Part shown: in pieces, positions 38,785 through 48,216 of the stretch
How positions within the stretch are numbered: position 1 is the first letter of the stretch
How the letters are laid out: each line of letters begins with the position of its first letter
NCBI RefSeq assembly: GCF_000364225.2
Contig: NZ_AQFT02000001.1
Span: 3,181,501 to 3,245,500, forward strand
Direction of reading: 5' to 3'
DNA length: 64,000 nucleotides
Source of the DNA: Eubacterium plexicaudatum ASF492
GTDB lineage: Bacteria > Bacillota > Clostridia > Lachnospirales > Lachnospiraceae
Notes under the pieces: model-generated
What the model saw: the letters and a program-made list of their open reading frames with translations, nothing else
Database searches by the model: none
What the model was told of the DNA's origin: nothing
Translations under genes and position numbers: made by a program

Positions 38785-39477
38785 TCACAGATTTTTATAA
38801 TGGTTCCTATATCTGGAAGGCGGAACACCCACTATTTTTTTAAACAGCCTTCCCATGTATTTATCATCACACTTAAGCTTATTTGCAATCTCTTTTATAC
38901 TTAAATCAGAATAAAGAAGAAGCATTTTCATACTGTCAATTTTATAATGGTTGCAGTAATCCACAAAAGAAATACCAACATCCCTTTTAAAACTGTGGCT
39001 TAAGTAAGTATGATTTATACCCATAAGCACGGCAATCTCCGGCAATAGGTGCTTATCAAACGGTCTGCCGAGAACATACCGGATCACTCTCTGGATCATT
39101 TCAGATTTATTGCCAGGATAATAATCATCAAATCTCTTATGCAGCATGGACAAATAATCTTTTATGAATAAACTAATATCTTCTATATCAGCAGTATCCA
39201 AAATATGCTGTTTCGTATATACAAATGGCGGTATAATATTTTCAAGCCACTCATATTCCCTGCATAAATTTTCGGTAATACGCTGCAGGGCAGACACCAT
39301 ATCTATGCGAAACCACATTTGGGTAACATCCTTTTTATTTAGATAATGATGTATGAAATCCTCTGTCAAGTCATTGATGTACGAGCCATGATTAGTGATA
39401 CATTCAGCTAATTCTGCTTCATCATAAGTATGATTATTGACAATTGCAATCCCGGGCATAGTGTTGTTTTTTCTCAT
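38785..39477 (-). CDS. AraC-family transcriptional regulator
   Basis: About 230 residues. The C-terminal double HTH is clear: LPEIAVLMGINHTYLSHSFKRDVGISF, then LSIKEIANKLKCDDKYMGRLFKKIVGVPPSRYR. The N-terminal half is a helical region of unknown ligand. The ATG at 39477 has GGAAGG upstream; the longer open frame runs into the remains of a urea-channel gene in another frame. Placed between urease and nickel-uptake genes, it may regulate one of them. Confidence 0.75.
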   Translation of the reverse strand: MRKNNTMPGIAIVNNHTYDEAELAECITNHGSYINDLTEDFIHHYLNKKDVTQMWFRIDMVSALQRITENLCREYEWLENIIPPFVYTKQHILDTADIEDISLFIKDYLSMLHKRFDDYYPGNKSEMIQRVIRYVLGRPFDKHLLPEIAVLMGINHTYLSHSFKRDVGISFVDYCNHYKIDSMKMLLLYSDLSIKEIANKLKCDDKYMGRLFKKIVGVPPSRYRNHYKNL

Positions 39478-39488
39478 AATGCACCTTC

Positions 39489-39661
39489 CTACCATAAACC
39501 AGTCAGCAAAAGTACGGCTGGTATCCATGCTGTAACGATATCCTCAAATATTTGTAAGGATGATGTAAATCCAAACAGCAGGCCTGTGCAACAGCATAGT
39601 AATTCCCCTGGACCAAATTTAACATATTGGCAAACACTGAGGAACCACCTAACAAACCGAA
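39489..39661 (-). pseudogene. Remnant of a second ureI-type urea channel gene
   Basis: Reading the reverse strand gives LNLVQGNYYAVA at one end and LQIFEDIVTAWIPAVLLLTG then LW stop at the other. Both match the UreI protein at 33932 (NLVQGNYYAAG and LQVFEGIVTAWIPGVMLLLG). The middle is missing and the frame shifts, so it is a deleted copy. It lies directly upstream of the AraC gene. 39662-39960 shows no convincing gene. Confidence 0.7.
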
Positions 39662-39960
39662 ATCTCTCCGTGTGTTATAAAAATATCTTCCGCTTATTTA
39701 AAATTTCTTCAAGAAAACAAATAAAGACACGATGGCCTAATAACCATTGCGCCTTTGCAATTTTTGTTCCTCTTTCTGTAATTATAGTAATTTTAAATCC
39801 CTTTTTCAAAAAAGTACACTCATTATTTTTGGAAAAAAGAGGATTATTTTTTGATTCAAGTATAATCTTTTGCTGATTGTAGCAAAGATTCATGAAGTTA
39901 GTGAAGATACATTTCCAATTGTCACAGCTAAATTTCTTTTTACAACACCCTTTTAGAATT

Positions 39961-40704
39961 TTATACAGATACTGCCCCCTGCATACAAAAAGGCAACTCT
40001 AGTCCATGTGCCTCCAGCAATTCTTTGTCGAACAGTATTTCCTTTACATCACCGTCTCGTATAATTTTCCCATCTGACATTAGGATAACACGACTACAAG
40101 TATCCAAAATCATATCCAAGTCATGAGAGGCAATAATTTTCATCTGCCTGAATCCATTCAATATATGAATCAGATTTCTCCTGTTTTTCGGATCTAACGC
40201 AACGGACGGCTCATCCATTAAAATCACATCTGGCATCATGGTAAGTATAGTCGCAATAGAGACGAGTTTTTTCTCGCCACCTGACATTTTATAGACTTGC
40301 TTATCCTTTAAATGCTCAATATGAACCATTTCAAGAGCTTTCTGCACCCGTTCTTCCACTTCTGATTCCGATAATCCATAATTTCTGGGCGCAAATGCCA
40401 GATCCTCATACACATTGGACATGAATAACTGACTGTCTGCATCCTGAAAAACATATCCTATATTTTTTCGGATTGCAGAAAGGTTTTTTTTCACCACCGG
40501 AATTCCTCCTACACAGATATTACCCTCATAGCCTAAATTCAATCCCACCATAAGTCTCAATAATGTAGATTTCCCTACACCATTAGCGCCAATCAATCCA
40601 ATACAGTCATGTTCCTTTGCTGTAAACGTGATATTCTTTAATATGGGATGGGTTTTTTCATAACTGTAATTAACATTTTCTACACTGATATGTACTGCAT
40701 TCAT
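39961..40704 (-). CDS. nikO: Nickel/cobalt ECF transporter ATPase
   Basis: 247 residues. Walker A GANGVGKSTLL, Q-loop FQDADSQLF (the QLF form typical of cobalt/nickel ECF ATPases), signature KMSGGEKK, Walker B VILMDEPSVALDP and H-loop IASHDLD. The start at 40704 follows AAAGGA. It powers NikMN-Q. Nickel is preferred over cobalt because the urease cluster is next door; the sequence alone does not decide. Confidence 0.85.
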   Translation of the reverse strand: MNAVHISVENVNYSYEKTHPILKNITFTAKEHDCIGLIGANGVGKSTLLRLMVGLNLGYEGNICVGGIPVVKKNLSAIRKNIGYVFQDADSQLFMSNVYEDLAFAPRNYGLSESEVEERVQKALEMVHIEHLKDKQVYKMSGGEKKLVSIATILTMMPDVILMDEPSVALDPKNRRNLIHILNGFRQMKIIASHDLDMILDTCSRVILMSDGKIIRDGDVKEILFDKELLEAHGLELPFCMQGAVSV

Positions 40705-40770
40705 GTGTTTCCTTTCTCTTTTTGACAAATCTTACATGCCTATATGCGTCATCATAAATACTGCTGTCAT

Positions 40771-41541
40771 TTATATGATTACCCTAAGACAGTAAAATAC
40801 GGTACACCAAGTTGCCAGATATGCATAATCCTTTGCCCGGCAGGATATCCTTGTATCATAATAAAACTCTCCATTATATCCTCGAAGCAGCATACTTTCG
40901 TACACCCCATCTGCACGGTCTATACTTTTCAAGAGCAACTGCCCTACTAAGGAACCCCATACTTTGAAATGCAAACCTTTTTGATTTGGTGCCCGCAGAG
41001 AATATGCCTGTATCGTATGGCGTGCTTCATTCATAAGAAGCCTTATATAGCGGTAAGTCAACAATATTTGTGTTACTATAACAACCGGCACACGCAGAAG
41101 CCGCAACGCATGACATATTTTTTCAATCGGTGTAGTAGCAATAAGTAAATACGATGCCAATACACTGTAAATTCCCTTTACCATCAAAGTAAACATAGAT
41201 ACCATACCTGTCGTCACTGTGACACCTGCAATCTCCAACATTGGCTGACGGTCAAAAAATGGGTTAAAAATCCCTATCAAACAAACTACAGGAAGAATTA
41301 CCCGCAATTTTCTTAATGCATCCTGAAAGGATACTTCTCCCAAAACAAAAACTATAATTGGATACACGCCCATGCGTAAAATCCCTGCCAGATCATATTT
41401 GGAAAAGGATATGGTAGTAGTGATGAAACATATTGTAACAACCAACTTAATTAGTGGATATATGTGATTTAACCATCGGTTTCTCTCAACAATGACATCC
41501 ATATAATGAATATCACAAAGCGAACTATCTAATTTGTTCAT
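40771..41541 (-). CDS. nikQ: ECF transporter transmembrane component (NikQ/CbiQ)
   Basis: 256 residues with about five membrane helices. The CbiQ motif VMLRGYNG-like SMLLRGYNGEF and the coupling helix ARHTIQAYSLRAPNQKG are present. It overlaps the end of nikM by four bases. Confidence 0.85.
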   Translation of the reverse strand: MNKLDSSLCDIHYMDVIVERNRWLNHIYPLIKLVVTICFITTTISFSKYDLAGILRMGVYPIIVFVLGEVSFQDALRKLRVILPVVCLIGIFNPFFDRQPMLEIAGVTVTTGMVSMFTLMVKGIYSVLASYLLIATTPIEKICHALRLLRVPVVIVTQILLTYRYIRLLMNEARHTIQAYSLRAPNQKGLHFKVWGSLVGQLLLKSIDRADGVYESMLLRGYNGEFYYDTRISCRAKDYAYLATWCTVFYCLRVII

Positions 41542-42546
41542 ATTGTTTTCTTTTTCCTTCTAAGATATCGAAATGCAAAACAGACAACCAGGCAGATTCC
41601 AAGAACTGCCATTGATCCTATAATTCCAGAAAATGAAGTACCAAATACAGATTCTGTCCCTTTAAAACTATAGTCCGTAAGAACTGCTGTGGCTTTCTGA
41701 ATATTTTCCAGAACTATATGTACATGACTATTGACAGTTTCAATTTCTGTAGAACCTGTAATCCTTTCTATAGACCATTCCAATCCGTCTGGCTGAGTGG
41801 ATGCAAATAATGAAAAAATCCCTCCTATCAGCAATGCTATAATAACAAAAAATGTTATAACTTTGCGTAAAGAAAACTTGCCTTCACTCTGATTTAAATT
41901 TGTTTTCTCTGTACCTTGAAGCATCTGTGGCCTTGACTCATAGACGAACAATAAAACCATCGCAGTAATTAAACCTTCTACGAATCCAATAACAAGATGA
42001 ATCGGCTGCATTGTGCCTACAAATAAAGAAAACGGTAGCTCTGTAATACCAGAAAACATAGTTTCCAAAGTAACACTAAAAGCCCCCAACTGCAAAGCAA
42101 CTATTGAACCAAGCATGGATGCACCTATTATCTTTGCCCTGCTAAAACCATGTTTTACAATAGGATGCCAAATTAAAAAATACCCCACAAAACATCCGTA
42201 AAAAGCCATATTCCATATATTACATCCCAATGCCAGAAGGCCACCATCTGCAAACAGCAGGCATTGAATCACCAATACCCCAATCATTGATAAAAATGCC
42301 GCATAAGGCCCTAACAAAGCTGTCAGCAGCATTCCTCCACATAAATGACCACTGGCACCAGTTCCCGGAATCGTAAAATTAATCATCTGTGCGAGAAAAC
42401 AAATGCCCCCATTACTCCCATAACCGGTATTTTTTTGGTTCGTTTTCTACCCCTACTTTTTTTACGGAATAAGTTGCTGCCAAAGTGGAGCATACATACA
42501 TTGTACCAGCTACCACTGGTGCTACTAATGCATCTGCCATATGCAT
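41538..42546 (-). CDS. nikM: ECF nickel/cobalt substrate-binding component NikMN (CbiM-CbiN fusion), two deletions
   Basis: About 336 residues after repair. The N-terminus MHMADALVAPVVAGTMYV carries the metal-binding Met-His-Met start of the family (the His at position 2 coordinates Ni or Co). The core is IPVMGVMGAFVFS, then QMINFTIPGTGASGHLCGGM. The C-terminal part has PDGLEWSIER and one more membrane helix, as in fused NikN/CbiN. One A is missing in the A-run near 42430 and one G near 42390, giving three reading frames. GGAGG precedes the ATG at 42546. Confidence 0.8.
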
Positions 42547-42601
42547 TAGATATCGCCTCCTTCCTTATATGGCTAGAATAGCACCATGCGGAATTCTCCA
42601 C

Positions 42602-42635
42602 AAGCCCCCATAGGGGTTAATATATTTTTAAACCC
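42602..42635 (-). promoter_or_regulatory. GC-tract palindrome upstream of nikM
   Basis: AAGCCCCCATAGGGGTT is nearly palindromic (42602-42618), and GGGTT...AACCC forms a second inverted repeat reaching 42635. C/G-tract palindromes flanked by AT are the usual operators of CsoR/RcnR-type repressors, and such a regulator is encoded at 30939. Confidence 0.4.
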
Positions 42636-42651
42636 TACATATGTATAAGAT

Positions 42652-42683
42652 AAAAAAAACGGTTCACATGGTGAGCCGTTTTA
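42652..42683 (-). terminator. Terminator of the ATP-grasp operon
   Basis: AAAACGGTTCAC and GTGAGCCGTTTT around a three-base loop. On the reverse strand it is followed by a long T-run (AAAAAAAA on the plus strand), just after the stop of the amidotransferase gene. Separates this operon from nikMQO. Confidence 0.9.
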
Positions 42684-42704
42684 AGAGTATTCGCATTCAT
42701 ATTG

Positions 42705-43414
42705 CTATTTTTCTCCTGCTTTCATAATAAACTCCGAAAAAATTTTTCCGCTGTTTTCATCCACTAACCAAGAAAATTCCGGATGCCACTGTATACCCCA
42801 AATAAATCTTTTCTTTGGCACACACACTGCCTCAATCAAACCATCTTCTGAAACTGCCATGGCAGATACTTTGGGCGCCAGTTTGCAAATTGCCTGATGA
42901 TGATAACTATTGACCATAAGAATTTCCTTGTTCAACAACTTATACAATGGGCTATCCCCTATGATTTTTACAGAATGCACTGGCACATCATATGGCGGCA
43001 TCTGGTGATGTTCCGTGTCAGAGGGATGTTCTGACGGCAAATCCTGGTATAATGTTCCTCCCATGACTACATTGATGTATTGTATTCCCCGGCATATTCC
43101 CAAAAGTGGTTTATCCTGCTCATATACCATACGAAATAATATTGTTTCCATTTCGTCCCTCTCACGACAACACTGCCCACACATCTGGGAACGCTTCTGT
43201 GCATACATACCAGGAGAAATATCCTGCCCGCCGGCATATAAAAACCCATCCATTTCATCTGACAGCTGTTGTAAATTCTCTTCATCTGCTGTTAATGGAA
43301 GCATAACCGGAATTCCCCCGCCTGTTCAATACCCTTCATGTACCCTGGCAGCATCCAATAACTTTCCCGTTCTATATCTACCAGTGGAACAATCCCTATG
43401 ATTGGTTTCTTCAT
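42705..43414 (-). CDS. Class I glutamine amidotransferase (PuuD-like), one-base deletion
   Basis: About 236 residues after repairing one missing G near 43312 (G5). MKKPIIGIVPLVD starts the fold. MDGFLYAGGQDISPG, LLGICRGIQYINV (catalytic Cys), and WGIQWHPEFSW (His and Glu) are the PuuD/peptidase C26 motifs. These enzymes hydrolyse gamma-glutamyl amides. As the last gene of an operon with an ATP-grasp ligase it may trim or recycle a glutamyl-linked product. GGAGG precedes the start at 43414. Confidence 0.8.
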
Positions 43415-43463
43415 AAGCATCCTCCAAAACAATGATTGTTCATATCTCTGATATTTCACCATA

Positions 43464-44393
43464 TCAATACTTTTCTATTAACTTTATTACCGCAGTATTT
43501 GCGTATGTCAAAGGTTCATTATGCACAAAAAAGGCAACCCTGTTAGAAGGAGCATAAAGCGTTTCTAGGATATCGCCCTCATATGGATTTAAAATATTTG
43601 CCAATGGCTGCCCGGTCTCTACTTCCTCTCCTGCCTTTACCATAGGTTCAAAAATACCAGATTTTGCTGTTTTAATTAAAAACATTTCCTCATCATGTAC
43701 AACCTTTGAATATAAACGGTCTGGGATACTGTATTTTATCATCCCCTGCCCTGACAAAAAATTCATCACTGCCAGAACTGCCTGACCTGCACTATTTTGA
43801 TCAATCCGAGAAGTAGTAGATGTATATAGTGAAAATGCCTGTGTTTCCCACACCTGCCAGTTATAATTTAATGTTGCTGTATCATAGGGTCTTACTTTAC
43901 GGATAATAACATAAGGGAGACCAAACTGCTTCGCCGTCTCAGAATCACTGAATCCCTCATCCATCAGCCGCACATGAGGGACGAAATCCCCCGGCATGTA
44001 AAAAGATGTAAACTGAATACCAAACTGATACTCTGAAATCTCTTTAAAAACACCATCTGCAATCCTCTGGGTAGTTTCTCCCAGATCATATCCTGGAAAC
44101 ATTCTGTTAATATCCGTATTATCTGTTGACCAAAACCTTTTCTGTATATTCATGGAATACGGATTGATAGAAGGCAGGATTAATATCTTATGCCCATCCG
44201 CAATTCTTCCCTCTTCCTCAAGCTGCTTCATTTTCTTTACCAGCCTGGAACAGCAATACAACTGCTGCACTTCATTTCCCCTGGAACTCCCTACAATGCA
44301 GACTGACTTTTTTCCTGTCCCAAATTCATATCCTGCCACACGGAATACATCCCTGTACAGGCCTTTCATTTCATAAATCACTCTCTTATTCAT
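43464..44393 (-). CDS. M14/aspartoacylase-like protein lacking zinc ligands
   Basis: About 309 residues of the succinylglutamate desuccinylase/aspartoacylase (M14) fold: ILILPSINPYSMN, DINRMFPGYDLGETTQRIADG, and a C-terminal beta-barrel (VKAGEEVETGQPLANILNPYEGDILETLYAP). The HxxE zinc motif reads SSRGNEV, with Arg for His, and the third ligand region reads QFGIQFTSF with no His. It is probably a non-catalytic partner of the next gene. The ATG at 44393 has GGAGG nine bases upstream inside the preceding gene. Confidence 0.7.
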   Translation of the reverse strand: MNKRVIYEMKGLYRDVFRVAGYEFGTGKKSVCIVGSSRGNEVQQLYCCSRLVKKMKQLEEEGRIADGHKILILPSINPYSMNIQKRFWSTDNTDINRMFPGYDLGETTQRIADGVFKEISEYQFGIQFTSFYMPGDFVPHVRLMDEGFSDSETAKQFGLPYVIIRKVRPYDTATLNYNWQVWETQAFSLYTSTTSRIDQNSAGQAVLAVMNFLSGQGMIKYSIPDRLYSKVVHDEEMFLIKTAKSGIFEPMVKAGEEVETGQPLANILNPYEGDILETLYAPSNRVAFFVHNEPLTYANTAVIKLIEKY

Positions 44394-45336
44394 AACCACA
44401 TACCTCCTTTTTCAGCAGCCGTCCCATAAGGGAACCCTCGACTACAATCGGATAATCCCTTATGGTAAACAGCATGCCGGCCTCCGGAGCCTGCACCTCA
44501 TCCAATATCTTTCCACATAACGGGTCTACAATCCGTCCTATGACTTCATCCTTTTTCAATTTTGCGCCATGCTGTACCGTCGGAATAAACACGCCTCCGA
44601 CACTGGCATTTAAATAGCTGACGTCCTCTGGATTTCGGGAAATGATCGGTTTTCTTACCGGTTTTACTTCTCCCTTCCAGATTCCCATTTTCTTCATCAA
44701 ATGAAAGATTCCATCTACCATCTGGTTCCCATACTCCTGAGTAATGCGCATCCCTACACCCATTTCCACCACCAATACCGGTGTCCCGATATTGTTCAGG
44801 CTATAGGCAAAGGTCGATTCCAACACCGTACTGGCTCCATGCACCCAGATAAAATCAACATTAGCCGCCTCTGCCATTGACACAAGAATATCCTGATGCA
44901 GCTCATTAATACGGATCTGCGGTATTTCTGTCAAATAAATATTGCTGGCATGAATGTCAAACACACAGTCAGAACCTGCCACATCCTCCATAATCCGGGC
45001 AACTACATGCTCCATCATGCTTCCATCAATATCCCCCGGAAACAAACGGTTCATATCCAGATCAAATGCCGGAATCCCCCTGGTAATCGAATCAATTCCA
45101 AGAGGATTCATTGCCGGATAAATATCTACAATTCCTGTCAGACATCCTTTGTCCTGTTCTATACGCCGCTGCAGTTCAAAACATACATACTGCCCCTCCA
45201 GTTCATCTCCATGGATACCTGTGACGACACTCATGCGTTTCATATCGTCTGTGGGATTCTCTGGCATAATGCGTTTTTTCCTAATTTCCAATACTTCATC
45301 CACAGGCAGCCCCACTGCTGCTATTGTCTTTATCAT
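44386..45336 (-). CDS. M14/aspartoacylase-like zinc amidohydrolase
   Basis: About 316 residues with the zinc site intact: GIHGDELEG (His, Glu), VFDIHASN (His) and a likely catalytic Glu in VVEMGVG. MNRLFPGD, found in the desuccinylase family, is present. The C-terminal domain (SVGGVFIPTVQHGAKLKKDEVIG) resembles a lipoyl-like barrel. It would remove an acyl or amino-acyl group from an amide. AAAGGA precedes the ATG at 45336; the other M14 gene overlaps its 3' end. Confidence 0.75.
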   Translation of the reverse strand: MIKTIAAVGLPVDEVLEIRKKRIMPENPTDDMKRMSVVTGIHGDELEGQYVCFELQRRIEQDKGCLTGIVDIYPAMNPLGIDSITRGIPAFDLDMNRLFPGDIDGSMMEHVVARIMEDVAGSDCVFDIHASNIYLTEIPQIRINELHQDILVSMAEAANVDFIWVHGASTVLESTFAYSLNNIGTPVLVVEMGVGMRITQEYGNQMVDGIFHLMKKMGIWKGEVKPVRKPIISRNPEDVSYLNASVGGVFIPTVQHGAKLKKDEVIGRIVDPLCGKILDEVQAPEAGMLFTIRDYPIVVEGSLMGRLLKKEVCGYE

Positions 45337-45352
45337 GTTATTCTTTCCTTTC

Positions 45353-46141
45353 TCATTCACATTTTTCCACCAGAACAGATATCGTCTGCGACTGCGCTCC
45401 GCCATTCCACATAAGGCCGCGGTTAATCGCACAGTCTGCTGCATCCCTGCCATGACCAAGTTTTATATAATGATCTAATACCAGACAGTCATTTGTTGGA
45501 TCAAATGCTACCCACCGGTCACCACAAAGCGCCTCTGCCCATGCATGGCTTGCACCCTCACCAATAATCAATCCACACACATAACGGGCGGGGATTCCTG
45601 CCATCCGAAGCAGTGTAATATAAATATGTGCATAATCCTGGCAGACACCTCTGCCCAGCTCCCAAGCCTCATCCGCTGTAGTGCCCACCTGAGTGGCTCC
45701 CGGCACATAGGAAAAATCCTGATGCAGACTGTGCATCAGCGCCATACATATTTCATAATGACTCTTACACCTTGAAAAATCCTGGGATTTATAATATTCT
45801 GAAAGTCCGGGACCGGGTACACACTTTCCATGGGGAACACGGAAAATACCAGTCGTTTCATCCCCGGCCTCCTCCTCATAATCTGTCTGAATGATTTCCA
45901 CATCCCCAACTGCCTGAAATACAAACTGATTATGGGGCTCTGTCTCACAGCCATATATCTGCCTGTTTCCAAAAGAATCCTTACCCCAGGAATACGCCAC
46001 CTCAGGCAATACAGAAAGCTTAAGTCCCCGTAAATGCTGCCTTGCATCTTCCTTCGGGATACACTTAATTGTAAAATAACACCTGCCGACATATTCCTCA
46101 TACTTTATTTCCATCTTATACTCAAAGTGCAATACTGACAC
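45353..46141 (-). CDS. Transglutaminase-like cysteine peptidase
   Basis: About 262 residues. The N-terminal beta domain (Bact_transglu_N-like) is followed by the transglutaminase core: GRGVCQDYAHIYI (Cys), GASHAWAEAL (His) and WVAFDPTND (Asp). In this genomic setting it is the usual partner of circularly permuted ATP-grasp and alpha-E proteins. A GTG start at 46141 with AGGAG seven bases upstream is likely. Confidence 0.8.
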   Translation of the reverse strand: MSVLHFEYKMEIKYEEYVGRCYFTIKCIPKEDARQHLRGLKLSVLPEVAYSWGKDSFGNRQIYGCETEPHNQFVFQAVGDVEIIQTDYEEEAGDETTGIFRVPHGKCVPGPGLSEYYKSQDFSRCKSHYEICMALMHSLHQDFSYVPGATQVGTTADEAWELGRGVCQDYAHIYITLLRMAGIPARYVCGLIIGEGASHAWAEALCGDRWVAFDPTNDCLVLDHYIKLGHGRDAADCAINRGLMWNGGAQSQTISVLVEKCE

Positions 46142-46167
46142 CAAATCACTCCTAACCTGTCATATTA

Positions 46168-46830
46168 CTATACAATTGCTTCAACATTAGATACAATCTT
46201 ATAGTAATCCAAATCAGGATTTTCTACAAGGCTTTTCATCTGATTTAGCCTTGACTTATCATAGCGCAACCCGCTTCTTTCCACCCTCGGAATCATGCGG
46301 CACACTTCTCTTACCAGTTCCTCTCTTGATACTTTCAGACGTGCATATAAATCAATACGCTCAATCCGTTTTCCGGCCTTAATCATATTCCTCACTTGTT
46401 CCGAGTCAATCTGGTCATCTGCAATCCCCCAAAATGACAGAATATGATCCATAAGATACTGCAGCTCTATCATCGGAGAACTACTCGCTGATGCTTTATT
46501 CATGTCATAGATAGCAAGCTGAACATAAGAGAGCGCCTCCGATCCAATACTTTCCCTAAGTACAATGGCATTGTCATATGCCCGGTTCAAATTACTGATA
46601 ATCGAATCCGGATTATCTGCATCAAAGGGATAACGCCTCAAAAAATCTTCTTTTGATGAATAAATGTTCGGTATATCAATGGATTCACAAAATGCCTGAT
46701 AACTGTCAACTGTTTCATCAATCATGCTGTCAAATCTTGGAAAATAGAAACGAAGTGTCGTGTATACACGCTCCGTATATCTTCCCAGCCAAAATAAATG
46801 ATCTGCCTGTTCTACTGATATAATACCCAT
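46168..46830 (-). CDS. Alpha-E domain protein (short form)
   Basis: 220 residues, all helix. ISVEQADHLFWLGRYTERVYTTLR is the alpha-E signature; AYDNAIVLRESIGSEALSYV and a terminal bundle follow. Usual length is near 300, so this is a short form. It overlaps the ATP-grasp gene by 19 bases, implying tight coupling. Proposed to assist the ATP-grasp ligase; biochemical role unknown. Confidence 0.8.
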   Translation of the reverse strand: MGIISVEQADHLFWLGRYTERVYTTLRFYFPRFDSMIDETVDSYQAFCESIDIPNIYSSKEDFLRRYPFDADNPDSIISNLNRAYDNAIVLRESIGSEALSYVQLAIYDMNKASASSSPMIELQYLMDHILSFWGIADDQIDSEQVRNMIKAGKRIERIDLYARLKVSREELVREVCRMIPRVERSGLRYDKSRLNQMKSLVENPDLDYYKIVSNVEAIV

Positions 46831-48131
46831 GTGTCTTTAAAACCTCCTCCCTGTGATGAATTCACAATAAATGAATCTGTATTTCTGGAAAATCTTGTAA
46901 GCCCGCTTTTCCAAACCATTGGTTCCTCTGCCATCAGGACAAACGCCCGAAGGTCCGCCTTTCTCGGTACAATCTCTCCCTGCTCCAAAATATCCAGATC
47001 CTGAAAATCAATGACCTCCTGGGCAATGAACCTTCTTGGCTCTCTCTGTAACAGATCAATAAAATCCTGTTTCTGCTGCTTTGTCATAGAATTGCCAAAT
47101 ACGACACCATAGCCACCTGCTTCCGCCACATCTTTCAATACCAGTTCATCAAAATGTGACAGAACATACTTCATATCTTCCTCATAAAATGGCAGATACG
47201 TCGGTGCGTTGCAAAGAATCGGTTCCTCATCCAGATAATACCGAATCATCTTAGGGACAAAATAGTAAATACCTTTATCATCTGCCACACCATTTCCCGG
47301 TGCATTGATGAGCGCCACATTCCCTTTGCGGAACACCTCATAAATATGTGGAATACCAATCAGGGATTCCGGATTAAAGTTCATTGGGTCCAGATACTCA
47401 TCTGATATTCTGCGGTATACGGCTCCCACCTTTTCCCTTGTTCCGTCTGAAGAAATATAGTACAGTGTATCATTTTCTACAATCAACTCAGAACCCGTCG
47501 CAAGATGTGCCCCTGTCTTTTCTGCCAAATAGGAATGTTCAAAATATGCGGCATTATATCTTCCAGGTGTCAAAATCACTGTATGCCCTCCCGGATTCAC
47601 ATAATCCATCGCTCTTCGGAGTAAATCCGCATAATTACGGTTGTCCTCCAACCTGTAATTGTGAAAGGTATCCGGGGAGCTTCTTCTGCATAAATCCCTG
47701 GCAATCATGGGATATGATGCCCCGGAAGGCACTCTTAAATTATCCTCCAGTATATACCAGTTATCATCCTTTCCTTTTACCAAATCAATTCCAGATATAT
47801 GGGAATAAATCCCCTTTGGCGGAACTGTTCCCTCACATTCTGCCATATATCCACTGGAAGCAAAAATAAAATCCTCTGGAACAATTCCATCTTTCACAAT
47901 CTGTTTCTTACTGTAAATATCCTTTAAAAATAAATTCAAAGCCATAACACGCTGCTTTAATCCTTTTTCCAAATGACTGAATTCCTTATGTTCAATAATC
48001 CTTGGAATGGAATCAAAGGGAAATAACTGTTCTTTGAAGATGTTATTTTTATAGATTCCAAATTTCACCCCGTAGCGTGCTAACAGTTCATTGATTTTGT
48101 CTGTATGCTTTAATAATTCCAGCTGCTGCAT
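46812..48131 (-). CDS. Circularly permuted ATP-grasp type 2 ligase
   Basis: About 439 residues. DLVKGKDDNWYILEDNLRVPSGASY (acidic metal site, ATP binding), GRYNAAYFEHSYLAEKTGAHLATGSEL, GNGVADDKGIYYFVPKMI and LKDVAEAGGYGVVFG (glycine-rich loop) are the family motifs. These proteins are predicted amide/peptide ligases acting with alpha-E and transglutaminase partners. AAGGAGG fixes the start at 48131. First gene of a six-gene operon. Confidence 0.85.
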   Translation of the reverse strand: MQQLELLKHTDKINELLARYGVKFGIYKNNIFKEQLFPFDSIPRIIEHKEFSHLEKGLKQRVMALNLFLKDIYSKKQIVKDGIVPEDFIFASSGYMAECEGTVPPKGIYSHISGIDLVKGKDDNWYILEDNLRVPSGASYPMIARDLCRRSSPDTFHNYRLEDNRNYADLLRRAMDYVNPGGHTVILTPGRYNAAYFEHSYLAEKTGAHLATGSELIVENDTLYYISSDGTREKVGAVYRRISDEYLDPMNFNPESLIGIPHIYEVFRKGNVALINAPGNGVADDKGIYYFVPKMIRYYLDEEPILCNAPTYLPFYEEDMKYVLSHFDELVLKDVAEAGGYGVVFGNSMTKQQKQDFIDLLQREPRRFIAQEVIDFQDLDILEQGEIVPRKADLRAFVLMAEEPMVWKSGLTRFSRNTDSFIVNSSQGGGFKDTWVLYQ

Positions 48132-48167
48132 GGCGATTCCTCCTTCCAAATGCTTTAATAGAATGCC

Positions 48168-48200
48168 AAAAGGCGTCCTGCTTATTGCAGAACGCCTTTG
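48168..48200 (-). promoter_or_regulatory. Leader hairpin, terminator-like, of the ATP-grasp operon
   Basis: On the reverse strand AAAGGCGTTCTGC pairs with GCAGGACGCCTTT (one wobble) around AATAA and ends in TTTT. It lies about ten bases after the expected transcription start and 37 bases before the ATP-grasp start codon. It may attenuate or stabilise the transcript. Confidence 0.55.
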
Positions 48201-48216
48201 TTCGTGAATCAAATAT

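Noticed and set aside
39675..39893. 72-residue leftward open frame beside the ureI remnant
   Set aside because: AT-rich, no ribosome binding site, no recognisable domain; probably chance in decayed DNA.
42547..42650. Cobalamin or NiCo riboswitch upstream of nikM
   Set aside because: The gap is about 100 bases and I see neither a B12-box nor the NiCo four-way junction pattern; palindromes fit an operator better.
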